Translations under genes and position numbers: made by a program
NCBI GenBank assembly: GCA_946536925.1
Contig: CAMNFC010000004.1
Coordinates: forward strand, 1-50,874
Length of the DNA: 50,874 nt
Direction: 5' to 3'
From: an uncultured Selenomonadales bacterium
GTDB lineage: Bacteria; Bacillota; Negativicutes; Selenomonadales; Selenomonadaceae
The notes under the pieces: generated by a model
The model's database searches: none
Told to the model about the DNA's origin: nothing
The model's input: the letters and a program-made list of their open reading frames with translations, nothing else
Shown here: piece after piece, positions 6,750-15,507 of the stretch
Layout: each line of letters starts with the position of its first letter
How positions within the stretch are numbered: position 1 is the stretch's first letter

Positions 6750-8111
6750 TTGATAACGATTGAAGACATCTTGGAAACGAACCGAATGATAACCGTCAAT
6801 AAACTCGACGTGCGCACGATAACCATGGGAATTTCTTTGCGCGATTGTGCTCATCCGAACCTGCGCGATTTTTGCCGCAACGTTTACGACAAAATCACCC
6901 GCGCCGCAGAATTTTTGGTCACGACCGGCGAGGAGATCGAATCCGAATACGGCGTCCCGATCATCAACAAAAGAATTTCCGTTACTCCGATTGCCATTGC
7001 CGCCGAAAGTTGCAAGACGGAAAGTTACGTGCCCGTTGCCGAAACTTTAGACCGCGCGGCAAAAGAAGTCGGCGTGAATTTCATCGGCGGATTCAGCGCG
7101 CTCGTCGAAAAAGGTTACACGCCCGGCGACAGAACTTTAATCGAGTCGATCCCTCAAGCTCTGGCTTCGACGGATTTGGTTTGCAGCTCAATCAATCTTG
7201 CCTCGACGAAGGCCGGCATCAACATGGATTGCGTTCGCGAGTGCGGCGAAATTATCAAACGGACGGCGGAACTCACGCGCGACAAACAGGCTCTCGGTTG
7301 TGCAAAGTTGGTTATCTTCGCAAACGCCCCGCAAGATAATCCGTTTATGGCCGGCGCGTTCCACGGCTTGAGCGAGCCCGATAAAGTCATCAACGTCGGA
7401 GTCAGCGGCCCCGGTGTCGTCAAACATGCGCTGGAAGATTTGAAAGGCGCGAACTTCACGGAAATTGCCGAGACGATAAAAAAGACTGCGTTCAAAATTA
7501 CTCGCGTGGGTCAGCTCGTCGCTCAAGAGGCCTCTCGAAGATTGGGCGTGCCGTTCGGGATAATCGATTTGTCACTGGCTCCCACGCCCGCGGTCGGCGA
7601 TTCGGTCGCTCGAATTTTGGAGGAAATGGGATTGGAAGCTTGCGGTGCACCCGGCACGACGGCTGCTCTTGCTCTCCTCAACGACGCTGTAAAAAAAGGC
7701 GGACTCATGGCCAGCTCCCACGTCGGCGGCTTGAGCGGCGCGTTCATTCCCGTCAGCGAAGACGAAGGCATGATTCACGCGGTCAAGAACGGTTCGTTGT
7801 CGATTGAAAAGTTGGAGGCGATGACTTGCGTTTGCTCCGTCGGTCTCGATATGATTGCGGTTGCGGGCGACGTGAGCGCGGCGACTTTGAGCGGGATTAT
7901 CGCGGACGAGGCGGCTATCGGCGTCGTCAACAACAAGACCACCGCCGTGCGATTGATCCCCGTGCCCGGCGCGAAGGTCGGCGATGTCGTCGAATACGGC
8001 GGCTTGCTCGGTCGCTGCCCGATTGTCCCCGTCAAAAATAATTGGAGCTCGGAGGCGTTCATTGCTCGCGGCGGAAGAATTCCCGCGCCCGTGAGGAGCT
8101 TGACGAATTGA
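6750..8111 (+). CDS. DUF711 / UPF0210 (PFL family) protein
   Basis: 453 residues, the family's usual length. The N-terminus [13 protein letters not shown]...[18 protein letters not shown] is diagnostic. Later blocks are [82 protein letters not shown] and [17 protein letters not shown]. The fold relates to pyruvate-formate-lyase/ribonucleotide-reductase type barrels, but no glycyl-radical loop is visible and no function is established. In many Firmicutes it follows a small ACT-domain protein (UPF0237); that partner is absent here. The next gene, a GNAT acetyltransferase, starts 1 bp after its stop. Confidence 0.9.
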   Translation: MITIEDILETNRMITVNKLDVRTITMGISLRDCAHPNLRDFCRNVYDKITRAAEFLVTTGEEIESEYGVPIINKRISVTPIAIAAESCKTESYVPVAETLDRAAKEVGVNFIGGFSALVEKGYTPGDRTLIESIPQALASTDLVCSSINLASTKAGINMDCVRECGEIIKRTAELTRDKQALGCAKLVIFANAPQDNPFMAGAFHGLSEPDKVINVGVSGPGVVKHALEDLKGANFTEIAETIKKTAFKITRVGQLVAQEASRRLGVPFGIIDLSLAPTPAVGDSVARILEEMGLEACGAPGTTAALALLNDAVKKGGLMASSHVGGLSGAFIPVSEDEGMIHAVKNGSLSIEKLEAMTCVCSVGLDMIAVAGDVSAATLSGIIADEAAIGVVNNKTTAVRLIPVPGAKVGDVVEYGGLLGRCPIVPVKNNWSSEAFIARGGRIPAPVRSLTN

Positions 8112-8112
8112 A

Positions 8113-8562
8113 ATGGAAATCACGATCAGGAAGATGAAACGCGGCGATGAAAATTTTGTCGTCGACATGATGAAAAAATTTTTTTCTTCGCCCGCAACCA
8201 TAACTGACGGCTCTGAAAAAATTTTTGCGGCCAACGTAAAAAATTGTCTGGACGATTCGACCTGCGCGGACGGTTTCGTTTTCGTCGACGGAGAAAAAAT
8301 TATCGGCTACGCTGTCACGGCGAAAAGTTACTCCACGGAATTTGGCGGCGAATGCATTTGGCTCGAAGATATTTTCGTCGAGGAAGAATATCGCGGGCGC
8401 GGCGTCGGCTCAAAATTTCTTCGTCACGTGAAAAAAATTTATCCGCAAAAAATTTTTCGGCTCGAATCTGAGGCGGACAGCGCGGCTCTGAATCTTTACA
8501 AACGTTTCGGTTTCCGCGAGCTGCCCTATCTGGAAATGGTTTGCGTCAAGGAGATGATATGA
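8113..8562 (+). CDS. GNAT family N-acetyltransferase
   Basis: 149 residues with a single GNAT domain. Motif A, which binds the acetyl-CoA pyrophosphate, is EYRGRGVGSKFLRHV. The preceding strand is CIWLEDIFVEEEYRG, and the C-terminal SAALNLYKRFGFREL is motif B with the usual Tyr. It transfers an acetyl group to an amine, but the acceptor cannot be told. It begins one base after the DUF711 stop, with a GAGGAG about 13 nt upstream, so translation is probably coupled. Its TGA is directly followed by the next gene's ATG. The AAAATTTTT tracts typical of this chromosome are frequent. Confidence 0.85.
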   Translation: MEITIRKMKRGDENFVVDMMKKFFSSPATITDGSEKIFAANVKNCLDDSTCADGFVFVDGEKIIGYAVTAKSYSTEFGGECIWLEDIFVEEEYRGRGVGSKFLRHVKKIYPQKIFRLESEADSAALNLYKRFGFRELPYLEMVCVKEMI

Positions 8563-8970
8563 ATGGGAGAATCACCAGGTATTCCCTTCAGCGAAAACTT
8601 TTTGGAGGCTGTCAAAGCATACGAGCCTTCGTCGACGGAGGAAGAGCTGAAAAAATTTTCGGAGGCGCTCGTCGAGGTTCTCGCGGGCGCGAGGCGCAGG
8701 ATGAATTTGGACTCGCAGACGCCGTGCCAGTTTTCCGAAAAAAAATTCGAATTCATTCGCAGTATCTTGGAGTCACCCGAAATAAAATTTGAAGTCGAGG
8801 TACGGATTGAAGCTTACGGCTCGGCTCCCTTGGCTGTGATTCAAGTCTTCGAGAGCGTGGCGCGCCAATTCGATTCATCGCCAAATTTTTTTGAACGGCT
8901 GAAGGCCGGAGAAATTCTCTGGATGGGCAGAGCGGTCGCCGATTACATCATGGGCGTGCGCCTGCCGTGA
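8563..8970 (+). CDS. Hypothetical protein, 135 aa
   Basis: A soluble, mostly helical and acidic protein with no signal or membrane segment. Residues 20-50 (SSTEEELKKFSEALVEVLAGARRRM) look like an amphipathic helix. The C-terminal half (VEVRIEAYGSAPLAVIQVFESVARQF...ADYIMGVRLP) may pack as alpha/beta. I do not recognise the family. The AAGGAG lies inside the end of the GNAT gene and the ATG directly follows that gene's TGA, so the two are co-translated. nth follows after 9 bp. Position in the DUF711-GNAT-nth run gives no functional clue. Confidence 0.65.
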   Translation: MGESPGIPFSENFLEAVKAYEPSSTEEELKKFSEALVEVLAGARRRMNLDSQTPCQFSEKKFEFIRSILESPEIKFEVEVRIEAYGSAPLAVIQVFESVARQFDSSPNFFERLKAGEILWMGRAVADYIMGVRLP

Positions 8971-8979
8971 GGCTTTGAC

Positions 8980-9606
8980 ATGGACGAAAAAATTTTGCGC
9001 GAAGAACTAAAAATTTTGGAAGAGACTTATCCCGATGCCTCGCCGCAGCTGACGTTCGCCTCGCCGTTCGAACTTTTAATCGCCGTGATTTTGTCCGCGC
9101 AGTGCACCGACAAACGCGTCAACCTCGTCACGCAAAGTTTATTTCCAATCGCGAACACGCCCGAAAAAATTTTGCGGCTCGGCCAAGTGAAGCTCGAAGA
9201 AATCATCAGACCGTGCGGCCTGTCGAAATCAAAATCAAAACACATCGTCGAGAGCTCAAAAATTTTGCTGGAAAGTTTCGGCGGACAAGTCCCTTCCGAT
9301 TTTGACGAGCTGATAAAATTGCCGGGCGTCGGACGAAAAACCGCAAACGTCGTGACCAGCGTCGCGTTCAAAAATCCAGCCATCGCCGTGGACACGCACG
9401 TTTTCCGCTTGGCAAATCGATTGAAGTTGGCCGAAGGAAAAACACCGCTCGAAGTCGAACGCGGCCTGCAAAAAATTATTCCGCGGGAAAAATGGTCGGC
9501 GAATCATCATCGGCTGATTTGGCACGGACGAGAAATTTGTCGCGCGAGAAACCCGAAATGCTCCGTCTGTCCGCTGAAAAAAATTTGTCCGTCGTCAACG
9601 GCGTAA
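8980..9606 (+). CDS. nth: Endonuclease III (DNA glycosylase/AP lyase)
   Basis: 208 residues, the normal size. It removes oxidised pyrimidines and nicks abasic sites in base-excision repair. The catalytic lysine lies in LSAQCTDKRVN, the helix-hairpin-helix is LPGVGRKTANVV, and the catalytic Asp is in AVDTHVFRL. The iron-sulphur cluster loop near the C-terminus is C-x6-C-x2-C-x5-C (CRARNPKCSVCPLKKIC). It is last in the plus-strand run from 6750 and ends at a bidirectional terminator shared with the murein operon. Confidence 0.95.
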   Translation: MDEKILREELKILEETYPDASPQLTFASPFELLIAVILSAQCTDKRVNLVTQSLFPIANTPEKILRLGQVKLEEIIRPCGLSKSKSKHIVESSKILLESFGGQVPSDFDELIKLPGVGRKTANVVTSVAFKNPAIAVDTHVFRLANRLKLAEGKTPLEVERGLQKIIPREKWSANHHRLIWHGREICRARNPKCSVCPLKKICPSSTA

Positions 9607-9610
9607 AAAA

Positions 9611-9641
9611 AAATTATCCCCCAAAGGCGGGGGATTTTTTT
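9611..9641. terminator. Bidirectional terminator between nth and the murein operon
   Basis: A stem ATCCCCC / GGGGGAT (about 9616-9634) with an A-run on the left and a seven-T run on the right, serving nth on the plus strand and ftsQ on the minus strand. The T-run touches the ftsQ stop codon. Confidence 0.85.
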
Positions 9642-10377
9642 ATTCGGCGAGCTTGATGAACGGCGCGGTGTAATTGAAGTCGACGTATTCGACGGGATGA
9701 GGATTGGTGGACAGGTCGCGCAAAAAATCTTCCGTGAGGCGTGCCTTCTCGTCGAGGCGTTCCAACTTGCCGATACGAATTTGGACGGGGCGATCGGTCG
9801 CGCTGTACATGACGATGTAATCCGCTTCGACGATTGCAATTTCGCTCAAAAGATTCAACGTGTTCTCGTCGAGCCGCGCCAGAAAGTCCAAAATTTTTTT
9901 GACGAGCTCGTCGTCAATCGTGTCGCCGATATACAAATCTCTGACGGACGCGCCGGTTATCATCGGGATTTTCATCGTCTTCAAAGTTTTGTAGCTGTCA
10001 ATGACCGTGCCGTTGTGATCGAGGTCGAGGTAGCCGTAATTGCAAATGATCGTGGCGAGCGGCCGACGCTCTTTAATTTTTATTTCCAAAGTGTGCGGAA
10101 GTTTTCGCCGGACGCTGACTTCTTCAATGCGCAAATCTTTTGACAGGCGGCTTTGCACCACGTCGGTCTCCAGGCGGAAAAGTTGCTCGCCCATGTAAAT
10201 ATTTCCGACGCGCAGGATGTCTTCTTGCGTCAAATATTTTGCGCCGTCGATTTTAATTTCTTGGAGCGTGAAGAACGGCACGTAGACGAAAAAACTCAAA
10301 ACTGCCGCGCTCACGACGAGGAAAATTATTCCCTTGAAGAGCCGCCCGAATTTTCGTCGCCTCCGAATTCTTGCCAT
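9640..10377 (-). CDS. ftsQ: Cell division protein FtsQ/DivIB
   Basis: 245 residues. A basic N-terminus (MARIRRRRKFGRL) is followed by one membrane helix (about residues 14-36) and a POTRA domain starting FFTLQEIKIDGAKYLTQEDILRVGNI. RRKLPHTLEIKIKERRPLATI and the LDENTLNLLSEI region belong to the FtsQ beta domain. It scaffolds FtsL/FtsB and septal PBP at the division site, with most of the protein outside the membrane. It is last in the operon, 18 bp after murC/ddl. The genes that usually come next (ftsA, ftsZ) are absent, and a terminator closes the operon. Confidence 0.85.
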   Translation of the reverse strand: MARIRRRRKFGRLFKGIIFLVVSAAVLSFFVYVPFFTLQEIKIDGAKYLTQEDILRVGNIYMGEQLFRLETDVVQSRLSKDLRIEEVSVRRKLPHTLEIKIKERRPLATIICNYGYLDLDHNGTVIDSYKTLKTMKIPMITGASVRDLYIGDTIDDELVKKILDFLARLDENTLNLLSEIAIVEADYIVMYSATDRPVQIRIGKLERLDEKARLTEDFLRDLSTNPHPVEYVDFNYTAPFIKLAE

Positions 10378-10395
10378 AACTTCACCGCCTCAAAT

Positions 10396-12717
10396 TTAAA
10401 ACTCGGCGAACGCCAAAATTTTCTCGCAAAGTTCGGGGAAGTCGATTCCCGCAGCACGCGCGGCGTCCGGCACAAGCGAAGTTTCCGTCATGCCCGGCAC
10501 AGAGTTGACTTCGATGACGTACGGAATATTTTTTTCGGAAAGCATCATGTCGACGCGAGCGACGCCCGCGCACTTGCAAATTTTGAACGCGTCGACGGCC
10601 AGCTTTTGAACGGAAGCGGTGAGCTCGTCGGAAAGTTCGGCGGGGACGATGTGCGTCGAGAGACCCTTGGTGTATTTTGATTTGTAATCGTAGCGGCCGG
10701 TCGTCGTGGTGATTTCGATGACGGGCAAAGCTTCGGCCTCGTCCTCATTCCCGCAAACAGCAACGGTAAGCTCTCGTCCGCAAATAAATTCTTCAACCAA
10801 AATTTCGTCGCCGAAAGTGAACGCCTCATCAACCGCAGCTTCGATGTCTTCCGCGTGCTCGACGATCGAAACGCCGATACTCGAACCTTGAGAAGCAGCC
10901 TTGATGACGACGGGCAGCCCGAAATTTTTTTCAATCTCGGCGGAAAGTTCGTCGCGCCTGTCGACTTCGCGATAGACGGAAAATTTCGGCGTGGAAAGAT
11001 TCGCGCTGTTGAGGAAATGTTTTGTGGCGACTTTGTCCATCGTCAACGCGGCGGACAAAACTCCCGAACCCGTGTAAGGAATTTTGAGCATGTCGAGCGT
11101 CCCTTGAATCAAACCGTCCTCGCCGTATTTGCCGTGAACCGCGTTGAAGACGACCGTACAATTTTTTTCGCGAATGGCGGCGGCAAAAGTTTGCGGGTTG
11201 AGCTCCATGAGTTCGACGAAATAATTTTTTGACTTGAGCGCGTCGAAGATTGCCTTGCCCGTCCGCCGAGAAACTTCAGCTTCGGTCGACGTCCCGCCGC
11301 ACACGACGACAATTTTTTTCCCGCTCCAATCTTTGAGCCCGTCCAAAATTTCTTCGCCGGTTTTGTAGATGTCGCCCGCGCCCATGGTGATGACCAAATC
11401 GCCGGGCGCGAGCTGATCTTTAATCGCGGCGGCAATGTCTTCGCGTTTGGGAATGTAGGAGACGGCCTGGTTGGTCGCGCTCAAAACTTCTTTCAAAATT
11501 GATTCGCCGCTGACGCCCGAAATTTTTTCTTCGCCGGCCGAGTAAACGTCCGTCAAAATCAACATGTCGGCTTCCTTGAACGCGCGGCCGAACTCTTTAA
11601 GCAAAAGTTGCGTGCGGGAATATCTGTGCGGCTGAAAAATGCAAATGAGTTTGGCGGGCTTGGTCTCGCGTGCGGCCTTGAGCGTCGCGGCAATTTCCGT
11701 CGGGTGATGAGCGTAATCGTCGACGACCAAAATATTTCTCACGCGACCTTTGACTTGGAAGCGTCTTTTTGCGCCGTGAAAATTGCTCAAGCCCTCGGAA
11801 ATTTTTTTGAAACTCACGCCGACTTCCAACGCCGCGGCAATCGTCGCCAAAGAATTCAAAACGTTGTGCCGTCCGTGAATCGCCAGCTGAACTTTGCCCA
11901 AAAAATTTCCGCGATTGAAAACGTCGAAGCTCACGCCTTTGGTCATCGTGCGAATATTTTTTGCCGTGAAGTCCGCGTCGTGGTCGAGAGCGTAGGAAAT
12001 AATTTTGCGGTCGATTTTTTTTGCCAGTGCGCGAAGATTTTCGTTGTCGAAGCAAAGGACGGCCACGCCCTCTTTTTGGTCGACGTTCTCGATAAAAATT
12101 TTGAACGCGGCGCAAAGTTTTTCCATCGTGCCGTAATGATCGAGGTGATCGTCTTCAATGTTCGTGACGACAGAAATTTTCGGCTTGAGCGTGACGAACG
12201 AACCGTCGCTTTCGTCAGCCTCGGAGACTAGCCAATCGCTCTTGCCCAAAATCGCGCCCGTGCCCAAGTCGGTCGATTCGCCGCCGATGACGATTGTGGG
12301 GTCGACGCCCGCGCTGTGCAAAACGTAACCGATCATCGAAGTCGTCGTGGTCTTTCCGTGCGAGCCGGCAACCGCAATTCCTTTTCGAGAATTTAAAAGC
12401 CAGGCGTTGATGTCGGAGCGGTGGAGCTTTGGAATTTTAAATTTTGCGGCCGCGACGATTTCGGGATTGTCCGCGGGAATGGCCGACGAGCAGACGATTG
12501 CGTCGACGGGATTTCCTGCCGCGTCCAAAATATTTTTTGCTTTGTGGCCGACGAAAACTCGCGCACCCAAATTTTTTAGCATATCGAGCGTCGCAGAATC
12601 TTTTGCGTCCGAACCGCTCACTTCCAGCCCGCTCTCGATTAAAATTTTTGCAAGCGCGCTCATGCCCGCGCCGCCGATTCCGATAAAGTGAAATTTTTTC
12701 AAGCCGTCAAGTTTCAA
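10396..12717 (-). CDS. murC/ddl: MurC-Ddl fusion: UDP-MurNAc-L-alanine ligase and D-Ala-D-Ala ligase
   Basis: 773 residues in one frame. Residues 1 to about 455 are MurC: GIGGAGMS (13-20), the ATP loop GSHGKTTT (118-125) and YAHHPTEIAATL. After a short bridge (EEILDGLKDWSGKK), residues about 463-773 are a full D-alanine ligase: GGTSTEAEVSRRTG, the ATP-grasp segments VIKAASQGSSIGVS and EEFICGRELTVAV, and EVNSVPGMTETSLVP. The protein would add L-Ala to UDP-MurNAc and also make the D-Ala dipeptide used by MurF. The fusion is well known in Chlamydiae. The TTG start has a GAGGAGG SD 7 nt upstream. murB, often found here, is missing. Confidence 0.93.
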   Translation of the reverse strand: MKLDGLKKFHFIGIGGAGMSALAKILIESGLEVSGSDAKDSATLDMLKNLGARVFVGHKAKNILDAAGNPVDAIVCSSAIPADNPEIVAAAKFKIPKLHRSDINAWLLNSRKGIAVAGSHGKTTTTSMIGYVLHSAGVDPTIVIGGESTDLGTGAILGKSDWLVSEADESDGSFVTLKPKISVVTNIEDDHLDHYGTMEKLCAAFKIFIENVDQKEGVAVLCFDNENLRALAKKIDRKIISYALDHDADFTAKNIRTMTKGVSFDVFNRGNFLGKVQLAIHGRHNVLNSLATIAAALEVGVSFKKISEGLSNFHGAKRRFQVKGRVRNILVVDDYAHHPTEIAATLKAARETKPAKLICIFQPHRYSRTQLLLKEFGRAFKEADMLILTDVYSAGEEKISGVSGESILKEVLSATNQAVSYIPKREDIAAAIKDQLAPGDLVITMGAGDIYKTGEEILDGLKDWSGKKIVVVCGGTSTEAEVSRRTGKAIFDALKSKNYFVELMELNPQTFAAAIREKNCTVVFNAVHGKYGEDGLIQGTLDMLKIPYTGSGVLSAALTMDKVATKHFLNSANLSTPKFSVYREVDRRDELSAEIEKNFGLPVVIKAASQGSSIGVSIVEHAEDIEAAVDEAFTFGDEILVEEFICGRELTVAVCGNEDEAEALPVIEITTTTGRYDYKSKYTKGLSTHIVPAELSDELTASVQKLAVDAFKICKCAGVARVDMMLSEKNIPYVIEVNSVPGMTETSLVPDAARAAGIDFPELCEKILAFAEF

Positions 12718-12729
12718 ATTTTTTCCTCC

Positions 12730-13821
12730 TCAAATCAATTTTAAAATCAGGTCGGCGATCTCGTCCGCGGCGTTCGGTTTGCCGAGCGACAAACTTGCCT
12801 GCGCCATCGATTTTAATTTTTCGGGCGAAGACAAAAGTTCGTCGAGCGTCGCCGACAAAATTTGCGCGTTCAAATCTTTGTTGAGAATCATACGAGCCGC
12901 GCCCGCCTCGACGAGTGAACGTGCGTTGAATTCCTGATGATTTTCCGCCGCGAACGGATACGGAATCAAAATCGCGGGAACGCCGCGTGCAGTGAGCTCC
13001 GCCAAACCGGTTGCTCCCGCGCGGAAAATTGCAAGGTCGGCCATGGCCAACGCGGTCGGCATGTTGTAAAGATACGGAACGATTTTGACGTTGGGCGCGT
13101 CGAGCCCGGATAATTTTTTCGTGACGGAATCGAATTCGCCTTTGCCCGTGACGTGGAGAAATTGCGCGGATTTTTTTTCGGCCGCCGATTTTAAAATTTC
13201 GATCATCGCGTCGTTGATTGAGCGTGCGCCGCGGGAACCGCCCGAAATCAAAACGACAGGAAGCTCGTCGGTGAAGTTGAATTCGCGCAGGCCGTCAGAT
13301 TTTTTTGCGGCCAGAACTTCTCGGCGAATCGGATTGCCGGTGTAAATCGTTTTTTCGCGCGGAAAATTTTTCAAAGCGTCGCGGGTGCCCACGGCGATTT
13401 TGTCGACGAACTTAGAAAGGATTTTGTTCGTGACTCCCGCAACCGCGTTTTGCTCTTGAATGAGCGTGGGAACTTTCATCAAGCTGGCGGCAAGAAGAAT
13501 CGGCCCGCAAACGTAACCGCCCGTCCCGACGACCGCGCTCGGTTGAAAATTTTTCACGATGTCCGCCGCACGTTTGACGCTCCACATTGCGTCGGCCGCA
13601 CGAAAAATATTTTTGGGCGTGAAGCGACGTTCGAGCCCGCCTTCCATTTTCAATGCGACAAAATTTATTCCGGCCTTGGGGACGATATCGGCTTCCAAAC
13701 CTTTTTCCGTTCCGACGTAAAGAAATTCGGCGTCGGGTCTTTTATTTTTGATTGCGTCAATGAGCGTGAGCGCGGGGTAGATGTGGCCGCCCGTGCCGCC
13801 GCCCGATACGATAATTTTCAT
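12730..13821 (-). CDS. murG: UDP-GlcNAc:lipid I N-acetylglucosaminyltransferase
   Basis: 363 residues, a GT28 enzyme on the inner face of the membrane that adds GlcNAc to lipid I to give lipid II. The first glycine loop is SGGGTGGHIYPAL. QEQNAVAGVTNK, the SGGSRGARSIND loop and FRAGATGLAELTARGVPAILIPYPFAAENHQ (donor site) are all present. In the last motif the first residue is Phe where Ser is usual. The ATG directly abuts the stop codon of the SMR gene, so the two are translationally coupled. Length is normal. Confidence 0.93.
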   Translation of the reverse strand: MKIIVSGGGTGGHIYPALTLIDAIKNKRPDAEFLYVGTEKGLEADIVPKAGINFVALKMEGGLERRFTPKNIFRAADAMWSVKRAADIVKNFQPSAVVGTGGYVCGPILLAASLMKVPTLIQEQNAVAGVTNKILSKFVDKIAVGTRDALKNFPREKTIYTGNPIRREVLAAKKSDGLREFNFTDELPVVLISGGSRGARSINDAMIEILKSAAEKKSAQFLHVTGKGEFDSVTKKLSGLDAPNVKIVPYLYNMPTALAMADLAIFRAGATGLAELTARGVPAILIPYPFAAENHQEFNARSLVEAGAARMILNKDLNAQILSATLDELLSSPEKLKSMAQASLSLGKPNAADEIADLILKLI

Positions 13822-14145
13822 TTAGTGATTCTCTCCAAAAAAATTGCACAGCACCACGCCGAAGACGATTAAAATTATTCCAATCAAGCCCGGCGTCGAA
13901 ATACTCTCGTGGAAAAAAATTTTGGCAACGACTGCCGCGAGAACTATTCCAAGTCCGCTCCAAGTCGCGTAGCCGATACTTAACGGGATGGTTTTCATTG
14001 ACAGCGCGGAAAAATAAAAGCAGACGCCGTAAAAAGTCAGAGTGCCCGCCGCGAAAATTTTTTGGCCGAAGCCGTCCGATAATTTCATGCAAATCGTCCC
14101 GCAAAGTTCCAAGACAATCGCCAACGCCAAATAAATGTAGCCCAT
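13822..14145 (-). CDS. Small multidrug resistance (SMR) family transporter, EmrE-like
   Basis: 107 residues with four membrane helices. The membrane glutamate that defines SMR transporters is E13 in AIVLELCGTICMK, equivalent to EmrE E14. Helix 3 reads GYATWSGLGIV, matching the EmrE Trp-Ser-Gly motif, not the Gdx/SugE guanidinium-exporter form. It works as a dimer exchanging protons for cationic or lipid-like substrates. The ATG is one base before the murD stop codon and its SD (AGGAG) is inside murD; its own stop abuts the murG ATG. It is therefore a coupled member of the murein operon, at the place ftsW often takes. Drug efflux, polyamine export or lipid translocation are all possible. Confidence 0.88.
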   Translation of the reverse strand: MGYIYLALAIVLELCGTICMKLSDGFGQKIFAAGTLTFYGVCFYFSALSMKTIPLSIGYATWSGLGIVLAAVVAKIFFHESISTPGLIGIILIVFGVVLCNFFGENH

Positions 14146-14146
14146 G

Positions 14147-15496
14147 TTAAAGCTCCTGCACGATGCGTTTGAAATCTCTGCCGCGCTCCTCGAAGTCGGT
14201 GTACATGTCGAAGCTGGCGCAGGCCGGGCTGAGCAAAACGATTTGCGGCGGACGAGAAATTTTTTTGGCAAGCTCGACGGCGCGAACCATTGAGTAGCCC
14301 GCGTCAAAAATTTTTTCGGCAGGGAAATTTTTTTCCAGCGCACAACTTTTGAATCGAGCGGCCGCGTCACCAATCAAAATCAGATAATCGACGCGTTCGT
14401 TGACGAGCTTTAAAAATTCCGTGAGGTCGGTGCCTTTGTCGTCGCCGCCGGCAATCAGGACGATGTGCCCCGCGAAAGTTTCCAGAGCTTTAATCGCCGA
14501 ATCGGTGTTCGTGGCCTTCGAGTCGTTGAAAAATTTCACGCCGTCAATCTCGCGGACGAATTCAATCCGATGTTCGACGCCTTGAAAATTTTTCAGCACA
14601 GAGGAAATTTTTTCGACTTCGACGCCCGCCAAAAACGCAATCATCGCCGCGGCCAAAGCATTCTCGACGTTGTGGCCGCCTTTGATTCCGAGCTCGTCAA
14701 TCGTGCAAAGTTCGCGGGTCGCGCCGTTGAATTTTATCACGAGCGAATTATTTTTCACGAAAGCTCCTTCGGGAAGTTCGCTCTTTCGGCTGAAGAAAAA
14801 AACTTTGCAGGCGGCGCGGTCGATCATCTCGCGGGTTCGTTCGTCGTCGTGATTTAAAATCAAAAAATCTTCGGCGGTTTGTTGCGCGAAAATTTTTTCT
14901 TTCATCGCCTGATAAATTTCCATTGAGCCGTGGCGTTTCAAATGGTCGGGCGTGACGTTCAAAATTGCGGAGATGTGCGGCCGAAAATTTTTCGTCGCCT
15001 CCATTTGATAGCTTGAAATTTCTGCGGCGATGTATCCGCCCGCGCCGACTTCCAAGGCAACTTCAGACAGAGGCACGCCGATATTTCCGCCGACGCCCAC
15101 GCGCGAAAATTTTTCTTTGAGCAAAAGTCCGAGCAAGGTGACGGTGGTGGTCTTGCCGTTGGTGCCGGTGACCGCCGCAATCGGAGACTTGGCCAGGCCG
15201 AACGCAAATTCGACTTCGCTGACGATCGGAATATTTTTTTCGGCCGCGGCTTTGAGCACAGGAATTTTAATCGGGACGGCGGGCGACACGATGATTTTTT
15301 TCACGCCGCGCAAAAGATCTTCAGTCTGCTTGCCGAAACGCAAATCGATTCCGAGGCCGCGCAGTTCGCTGAAGTCAAAATTTATTTCGCTCTCAAGTTT
15401 GGCGTCACTCAAGATGACGTCCGCGGCGAAACTTTTTAAAATTTTCGCCGCAGCCAAACCGCTCCTGGCCGCGCCGATTATCAAAATTTTTTCCAT
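14147..15496 (-). CDS. murD: UDP-MurNAc-L-Ala:D-glutamate ligase
   Basis: 449 residues; it adds D-Glu to the UDP-MurNAc-L-Ala made by MurC. Start chosen at the ATG at 15496 (MEKILIIGAARSG), 7 nt after GAGGAG. Another ATG at 15511 overlaps the mraY stop and has no SD. The Rossmann start GAARSG, ATP loop GTNGKTTT (111-118), SSYQMEA, HMKRHG-like DHLKRHGSMEIY, and FFNDSKATNTDS near residue 320 are standard Mur ligase marks. The C-terminal LLSPACASFDMYTDFEERGRDF is a MurD signature. It ends next to the SMR gene. Confidence 0.94.
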   Translation of the reverse strand: MEKILIIGAARSGLAAAKILKSFAADVILSDAKLESEINFDFSELRGLGIDLRFGKQTEDLLRGVKKIIVSPAVPIKIPVLKAAAEKNIPIVSEVEFAFGLAKSPIAAVTGTNGKTTTVTLLGLLLKEKFSRVGVGGNIGVPLSEVALEVGAGGYIAAEISSYQMEATKNFRPHISAILNVTPDHLKRHGSMEIYQAMKEKIFAQQTAEDFLILNHDDERTREMIDRAACKVFFFSRKSELPEGAFVKNNSLVIKFNGATRELCTIDELGIKGGHNVENALAAAMIAFLAGVEVEKISSVLKNFQGVEHRIEFVREIDGVKFFNDSKATNTDSAIKALETFAGHIVLIAGGDDKGTDLTEFLKLVNERVDYLILIGDAAARFKSCALEKNFPAEKIFDAGYSMVRAVELAKKISRPPQIVLLSPACASFDMYTDFEERGRDFKRIVQEL

Positions 15497-15507
15497 GACA
15501 GAGCTCC

